From Cytophagales bacterium (GTDB lineage: Bacteria > Bacteroidota > Bacteroidia > Cytophagales > Cyclobacteriaceae): 11,368 nt of DNA. The position numbers were made by a program, and so were the translations under genes. This document shows, piece after piece, positions 7,251 to 11,368 of this stretch; the stretch's first letter is position 1; each line of letters starts with the position of its first letter. The notes under the pieces are model-generated. The model ran no database searches. It saw only the letters and a list, made by a program, of their open reading frames with translations, and was not told the origin of the DNA. The stretch spans positions 1 to 11,368 of the forward strand of contig DNTA01000316.1 in the NCBI GenBank assembly GCA_003500135.1. The letters run 5' to 3'.

Positions 7251-7533
7251 TACTCGACTTTGGCTATTATCGAGCATAGATCACGGCAGCAATTGATGGT
7301 GGACGTCTAATTTTACGGCTTTGTAAAGTTTTTTGAACATTCACGAATTGGTTGCCTCAGGCTAAGAATATGGTCATTAGGAAACACTATTGATACCTGT
7401 ATTATTGATTATAAAGCATATTAAATATTTATGCCATTAATCAATCTCTGAGAAAATATTAAATAGCAAGAGTGAAATTCAAATAGATTATTTACTTTTC
7501 ATCAATTCTTCTTTTATTTGAAAATATTAGTTA

Positions 7534-10257
7534 ATGGGAATTCCTGAGAAAATACTTTTTTATCGCGATTGTTATAATGCTGATAACCGTTCAATTCAAA
7601 TCACAAATATTTACTCTACAAAAATAGAAAATAAGTTTTTTATTGAGGATAAGGAGGAGTTGCTCAATAATGAACTGCCCTACATTCCTTTGGATGAAGA
7701 TTATGCGGCTAAAGTCAAAAAGAATTTAATGTTGTATCCAAAGGAAAAAGCACTCTATTATTGTTCTTTTTTCATTACGGGTAAAAGAGAGACAAGCTTT
7801 TCAAATGAATCGAGGATTTGTGCTCCTGTTCTACTCATTCCAGCGGAAATTCAGGAAATTAATGGATTCAACTACCTCTCAATTAACGTTGAGAAAACCT
7901 TATTTAATATTGGATTCCTAAATCAACTCAAAAAAGACCATGTCAGTGATCTTTATACAACTTTGAATAAGTTGTTTAATGAAGGCTTTATATATGAAAG
8001 AGATTTGACGAAAATAGTTGAATTTTTTGAAAGCGAATTAGAAGATATTGATGCCAGCTCTCTTTATTTTTTTCCAAAACTACATGATGAAAAAGAATTA
8101 AAAAAAGGTCAGAATTACAAAATTGATAGTTACAAAGGAGTTCCTTCGAGTTTAGTTTGTGTCGTTAGAAAACCCACCAATACTTATGGGGTCTCATCAG
8201 AGTTAGCGGAGATTGCAAAGGGAAATACATTTTCAAAACCTGTCAAAGGATTATTTTTAAACCAGGCATTCAAAACAAGGAAGAGTTTCCAAAAAGGTAC
8301 CGTTCCGGTAATATTGAATAAAGATCAGGAGGGAGTAATTAAAAAGGCAAATGAAAATGTATTATCAATGGTTATCGGCCCTCCCGGAACTGGCAAATCC
8401 TTTACTATCGCGGCACTTTCTATTGAACTTGTCAGTAAAGGTAAAAGTGTGTTGGTTGTGTCCAGAAATAACCAGGCAGTGGATGTTGTCGGTGATAAAA
8501 TTGAAGAAGGATTGGAAGTACAAAACCTTGTATTAAGAGCTGGAAAAAAATCATATTTAAAGGAACTTAAGTCAAGAATTGAAAACATTCTAAGTGGGGC
8601 TCAATACTATCAATTAGTCGAATCTGTTTCGAATGGTGAAAACCCTTTCAAAGATCAATTAAACTCAACTAAAAATGATGTAAAAAAGCTTGAAGGGCTA
8701 TTAAAAAAAGCATTGGAGAAAGAACTTGTTTGGGGTAAGAAAATTTATCAGAATGAGGGTCAGAAAGGTATTATCCAAGGTTTAGTACATAGGTATCTGG
8801 AATGGCGTACAAAAAGTAACAAGCAATTAACCTGGTCATTATATAAAAGATTATTTGAAAGGACGATTCAAAAAACGGAATTGTCCAAAAAGTTTATCCT
8901 TTGGGAAAAACAGTATCAATTAGATAAGCTTTTGCTAGGGAAAAGAAAAACGCTTATATCTTTCCTTAAAGCTTTAAAAGCAAGGACGAGTAGTAGAAGA
9001 ATGGAAATGTTCAATAAGGCAGATTTCAATACTATTTTGGATGTTTTTCCAATATGGCTTTGCAGTCTTTCAGATTTATATAACGTATTGCCACTAAAAC
9101 CAGAGCTTTTTGATTACGTAATCATTGACGAAGCTACTCAATGTGATATAGCAACCTGTATTCCTGCTTTACAGCGAGCTAGAAATACTGTAATTGTAGG
9201 TGACCCCAAACAGTTGAGGCACGTGTCTTTTTTATCAAAATCCATTCAGCACAGCCTTCAACAGAAATATGAACTAAACAATTCTGAAGTTTTTGATTAT
9301 CGCGAAAAAAGCATTTTAGATGTTGCTTTTGAAAGTATTGAAAGTCAGGACTCAGTAAGCTTTCTTCATGAGCATTTTAGAAGTACTCCTCAAATAATTG
9401 GGTTTAGTAATCGATATTTTTATAACGATAGCTTAAAAATTATGACTTCATTGCCAGACCATCAAATAAGTGAATCTGTAAAATACTTTCCTGTCAATGG
9501 TTCGAGAAATAAAAAGGGGATAAACGAAACGGAAGCGAATGAGATAATTAATAAAGTATCGGAAATTGTAATTGATCAAAAAGACCTGGATAAGGCATTT
9601 TCTTACAGAATAGGAATTTTATCACCTTTTAGGGATCAGGTCGAGTTTTTGAGTACTCAAATAAATAAAAAGTTTACGGTTAACGAATTGGAGAAACATG
9701 AATTGGTATGTGGAACGGCTTACGAGTTCCAGGGAGATGAAAGGGATATAATGTTTATCTCTTTTTGTGTGGATGATAAAAGTCACCCGAGTGCATTTCG
9801 ACATATCTCGCGTAACGATGTATTTAATGTTTCAATAACAAGGGCACGAAATTATCAATATGTTTATCATTCTATCAAGAATAACGGTACTGCAGGCAAC
9901 ATTCTTAGCAACTATTTGAACCACAATCCTAATATTCGAAAATTTGAAGTAAGTAAATCAAACAGGGATCCATTTCTAAACGATGTTTTCGAATATTTAA
10001 ATACAAAGGATATTAAAATTTGGAGGGCATATGAATTTGCCGGGGTATTAATTGATTTAATGGTCAAATCGCGGGATCGTTTCTACGGAATAGACTTAAT
10101 TGGTTACCCTGGAAGCTTTGAAGAACATATCGATATTTATCAATATAAGCTTTTTAATCGAATAGGGATACCGGTATTTCCTTTACCTTATAGCCAGTGG
10201 AATTTTCAGAGGGAAATAATGGAAGAAGAACTGTCAAAATATATTGAAGTTGTATAA
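7534..10257 (+). CDS. SF1 (Upf1/Dna2-type) helicase with C-terminal Vsr-like nuclease domain, Hhe-like
   Basis: 907 aa, ATG at 7534. The N-terminal about 260 residues include ICAPVLLIPAEI and YLSINVEKTLFNIGFLNQL, resembling the DUF4011-type region ('APLLLxPVEL') of large helicases. The helicase core is complete: Walker A GPPGTGKS (282-289, Lys288), Walker B DEATQ (532-536), motif III GDPKQL (556-561), HFRS (614-617), EFQGDERD (731-738) and the arginine motif VSITRAR (766-772). DEATQ with GDPKQL marks the DNA2/NAM7/Upf1 group (AAA_11/AAA_12). A mostly helical insert rich in Lys and Glu occupies about 350-510. The C-terminal about 100 residues, with VLIDLMV (Asp841) and FYGIDLIG (Asp854) then RIGIPVFPLPYSQW, follow the plan of the Vsr/MTES_1575 nuclease fold (usually 'IDLxV' and 'GIECDG'), but Asp replaces the second Glu, so activity is uncertain. 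DUF4011-helicase-Vsr is the architecture of the Hhe anti-phage proteins, usually much longer. The gene stands alone, is AT-rich, and is flanked by direct repeats. Helicase call firm; nuclease and defence role are inference. Confidence 0.9.
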   Translation: MGIPEKILFYRDCYNADNRSIQITNIYSTKIENKFFIEDKEELLNNELPYIPLDEDYAAKVKKNLMLYPKEKALYYCSFFITGKRETSFSNESRICAPVLLIPAEIQEINGFNYLSINVEKTLFNIGFLNQLKKDHVSDLYTTLNKLFNEGFIYERDLTKIVEFFESELEDIDASSLYFFPKLHDEKELKKGQNYKIDSYKGVPSSLVCVVRKPTNTYGVSSELAEIAKGNTFSKPVKGLFLNQAFKTRKSFQKGTVPVILNKDQEGVIKKANENVLSMVIGPPGTGKSFTIAALSIELVSKGKSVLVVSRNNQAVDVVGDKIEEGLEVQNLVLRAGKKSYLKELKSRIENILSGAQYYQLVESVSNGENPFKDQLNSTKNDVKKLEGLLKKALEKELVWGKKIYQNEGQKGIIQGLVHRYLEWRTKSNKQLTWSLYKRLFERTIQKTELSKKFILWEKQYQLDKLLLGKRKTLISFLKALKARTSSRRMEMFNKADFNTILDVFPIWLCSLSDLYNVLPLKPELFDYVIIDEATQCDIATCIPALQRARNTVIVGDPKQLRHVSFLSKSIQHSLQQKYELNNSEVFDYREKSILDVAFESIESQDSVSFLHEHFRSTPQIIGFSNRYFYNDSLKIMTSLPDHQISESVKYFPVNGSRNKKGINETEANEIINKVSEIVIDQKDLDKAFSYRIGILSPFRDQVEFLSTQINKKFTVNELEKHELVCGTAYEFQGDERDIMFISFCVDDKSHPSAFRHISRNDVFNVSITRARNYQYVYHSIKNNGTAGNILSNYLNHNPNIRKFEVSKSNRDPFLNDVFEYLNTKDIKIWRAYEFAGVLIDLMVKSRDRFYGIDLIGYPGSFEEHIDIYQYKLFNRIGIPVFPLPYSQWNFQREIMEEELSKYIEVV

Positions 10258-10363
10258 GGTATTCAATCGAAAGTATAAGTTATATAGAACTGGATTTTTG
10301 AATAACTACTTAAAAAAACCTGATATTGACAAAGGAGTCTTGAAGGTTTTTAATGATTTCAAC

Positions 10364-10431
10364 TCAAATGAAGCCTTCGTTTGGTGCTGTACAAAAGCAC
10401 TTCCCGCTTTATCTGCATTGCAAATGCAGAT
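10364..10431 (+). repeat. 68-bp repeat, right copy, ending in a 9-bp-stem hairpin
   Basis: Direct-orientation partner of 7183-7250, starting 106 bp after the helicase stop. The terminal hairpin is ATCTGCATT-GCA-AATGCAGAT (10411-10431). Its stem is identical to that of the left copy and only the loop differs (GCA for ACA). The inner hairpin is weakened by one change (GCTGT-ACA-AAAGC). Of the seven differences, four cluster in the six bases at positions 42-47 of the repeat, just before the terminal hairpin. Preservation of the stem suggests the hairpin is the functional part. Confidence 0.8.
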
Positions 10432-10461
10432 GAAGTTAGATTTTAAAAATAGGATTTTTGA

Positions 10462-10478
10462 ATGCGTTTGAAACGCAT
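10462..10478 (+). repeat. Hairpin ATGCGTT-TGA-AACGCAT
   Basis: Perfect 7-bp stem with a 3-nt loop, 30 bp after the right 68-bp repeat. It has the same general form as the neighbouring hairpins: GC-rich arms closed by TT...AA around a 3-nt loop. It is followed by no T-tract, so it is unlikely to be a terminator. Confidence 0.6.
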
Positions 10479-10491
10479 GGCTGAGGAGAAA

Positions 10492-10506
10492 GGCGTTTGT
10501 AACGCC
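10492..10506 (+). repeat. Hairpin GGCGTT-TGT-AACGCC
   Basis: Perfect 6-bp stem with a TGT loop, 13 bp after the previous hairpin. Its centre TTTGTAA is the exact reverse complement of the TTACAAA centre of the left 68-bp repeat's hairpins. The two units therefore face opposite ways, as REP-like doublets often do. The linked pair (10462-10506) could be the other end of a composite palindromic element that begins at 10364. Confidence 0.6.
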
Positions 10507-11030
10507 CGGAACGGAAAAATATTTCATTGATTCCAATGGCACACTTGCAAGCAGAATTCCACGATAATGTTGACCACCCCACTATCAATATCTCCTGGAA
10601 TGGTCTCTGATCATCAGACTTCAGCTTAATCGTAAAATTCATTAATATGTCGCTAATGGTTTAATTAGTTGTAACGGATGCTACATTTGTCTGGATTATA
10701 ATTCCAAATTGCATTTGATATTAAGATAATTCCAGAGCAAAAGCTTTACTGTATACCTTAAAATATAATCCGATATAAGCAGAAACAATTGAGGAAGCAG
10801 AAAACTATTGGTACTGATCGGCCTGTGATGAGTGAGGGCTAAGAATGAGTTGGTTTCTTTGGTATTACAGATATATGTTCGTTTAGTGCTTCACTGTTCG
10901 CAAGGGCATGGTTTTACCAGAAAGATAGACATGTTAAAGGCTGGGTGAATGCTTAGGATGGTACAAGGCACAAAATTATTCAATTATCGTCTAGTGAAAA
11001 AATAATTCCAATTGATTAAATTAGATCTTT

Positions 11031-11368
11031 ATGGTTAAAAGAATATTAATTTATTTCGTGTAGAACATTCAATTTATAAATACTTCATTCTCTTGTAACG
11101 AGAATGAGAAAATTTATTGTTCCAATTATCAATATATAGAATTTAGTCAAGTCGATCTGCACAAAATTGATTTCTGTTTTATGACTAGAATAAAAGAAGT
11201 TGATGTGTTTTTCAATTTGTATGAAAACGATGATGAAAAATATTTTTTTGTACTTGACTCGCAAGAAGATTCTGCCACCAATAGGATTATTAATGTAGGT
11301 AAGCACCTTATTTGCTTAAAACTATATAATCACTTTTTTATAAATGACTCAAGTTTCGCAGTAGAATA
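11031..11368 (+). pseudogene. Lipoprotein-like gene start with in-frame TAG, running off window
   Basis: From the ATG at 11031 the frame reads MVKRILIYFV, then TAG (11061-11063), then NIQFINTSFSC NENEKIYC and on without a stop to the window end (101 further codons). Across the TAG the start looks like a Bacteroidota lipoprotein: basic N-terminus, hydrophobic core, SFSC lipobox-like site, then an acidic/polar mature part. The later part (VDVFFNLYEN, KYFFVLDSQE, VGKHLICLKLYNHFF) reads like real protein. A change of TTG to TAG would explain the interruption. Other explanations are a pseudogene, a sequencing error, or a shorter gene starting at the in-frame ATG at 11181. Family unknown. The coding sense of 11064-11368 is moderately supported; the upstream start is inference. 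Confidence 0.45.

Larger units (their letters stand above)
6982..7533. other. Gene-free AT-rich gap with hairpin repeats, upstream of helicase gene
   Basis: I see no convincing gene in this stretch. It holds the odd palindrome GAATGCTTTAAGCATTC (7136-7152), the left copy of a 68-bp repeat (7183-7250), and a short TTTGTAA hairpin CTTTGTAAAG (7319-7328). The last 170 bp before the ATG at 7534 are very AT-rich and should carry the helicase promoter. TACTTTTC near 7489-7496 is one mismatch from the Bacteroidota -7 consensus TAnnTTTG, but no -33 element is obvious. Confidence 0.6.
10258..11030. other. 773-bp gap without a convincing gene; contains repeats
   Basis: No frame in this stretch reads like a conserved protein. 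It holds the right copy of the 68-bp repeat (10364-10431) and two further hairpins (10462-10478 and 10492-10506). The short reading frames crossing 10244-10642 are largely made of these repeats and are not called. From about 10650 to 11030 I see only AT-rich DNA with short broken frames. No terminator is evident after the helicase stop. Confidence 0.6.

Noticed and set aside
7183..10431. CRISPR-like array, given repeated palindromic units
   Set aside because: Only two copies of the long unit exist, 3.2 kb apart with a gene between them, and the other hairpins differ in sequence, so there is no regular repeat-spacer array.
10244..10471. Plus-strand 75-aa frame overlapping the helicase stop
   Set aside because: It needs a TTG start inside the helicase gene, and its second half is the 68-bp repeat read as protein.
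10436..10642. Minus-strand 68-aa reading frame with FRSGRYKRL
   Set aside because: Much of its C-terminal half is translation of the hairpins at 10462-10506; such frames arise from the repeats themselves.
10849..10956. A 35-codon frame containing FARAWFYQKDRHVKGWVNA, possibly a gene remnant
   Set aside because: It is bounded by TGA and TAG, has no start codon near its beginning, and does not match a family I recognise. It could be decayed coding DNA but cannot be supported.
11085..11306. Minus-strand 73-aa reading frame near the right edge
   Set aside because: It lies opposite a plus-strand frame that reads more like protein and is open to the window end; the minus frame is a run of Ile/Phe from AT-rich DNA.

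Overview
The window looks like chromosomal DNA of a member of the Bacteroidota, perhaps a Cytophagales-like lineage; that placement is inferred, not proven. The signs are a PorT-type outer-membrane beta-barrel, a membrane histidine kinase with a TPR sensor paired with a NarL/LuxR response regulator, Sec and lipoprotein leaders typical of the phylum, weak Shine-Dalgarno sequences, and TTTGTAA-centred hairpin repeats.

Layout from left to right. Positions 1-1636 (minus strand) hold the N-terminal 545 residues of an exported TPR protein. Its reading frame is open to the window edge and it very likely continues into a CHAT (caspase-like) protease domain. A 199-bp divergent gap with two AT-rich inverted repeats separates it from a small 64-aa protein gene (1836-2030, plus). 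That gene converges on a beta-barrel gene across a 14-bp-stem terminator at 2052-2084. The beta-barrel gene (2120-2911) and a 60-aa cysteine-rich exported peptide (2924-3106) form a minus-strand pair. They diverge from a kinase/regulator operon (3273-5177 and 5192-5815, plus). The 166-bp divergent gap carries overlapping inverted repeats that are candidate operators, so the two-component system may control itself and the envelope pair. Next come a secreted protein of unrecognised function with a duplicated GRYW motif (5989-6543, plus) and a convergent DUF2237 gene (minus, ending at 6610).

From about 7000 onward the DNA is visibly more AT-rich and looks like an accessory insert. A single large gene (7534-10257, plus) encodes a 907-aa SF1 (Upf1/Dna2-type) helicase. 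Its N-terminal region resembles DUF4011, and its C-terminus resembles a Vsr/MTES_1575-type nuclease domain. This is the layout of the Hhe-type anti-phage proteins, in compact form. The gene lies between two direct copies of a 68-bp repeat (7183-7250 and 10364-10431, 61 of 68 identical), each ending in a 9-bp-stem hairpin, with more related hairpins close by. After a 773-bp gap without a convincing gene, a lipoprotein-like reading frame begins at 11031. It has an in-frame TAG in its signal peptide and runs off the right edge.

The best candidate for a new system is the repeat-flanked helicase-nuclease gene as a stand-alone defence or mobile-element cassette. The TPR-CHAT protein at the left edge is a second candidate effector, but nothing in the window links the two.
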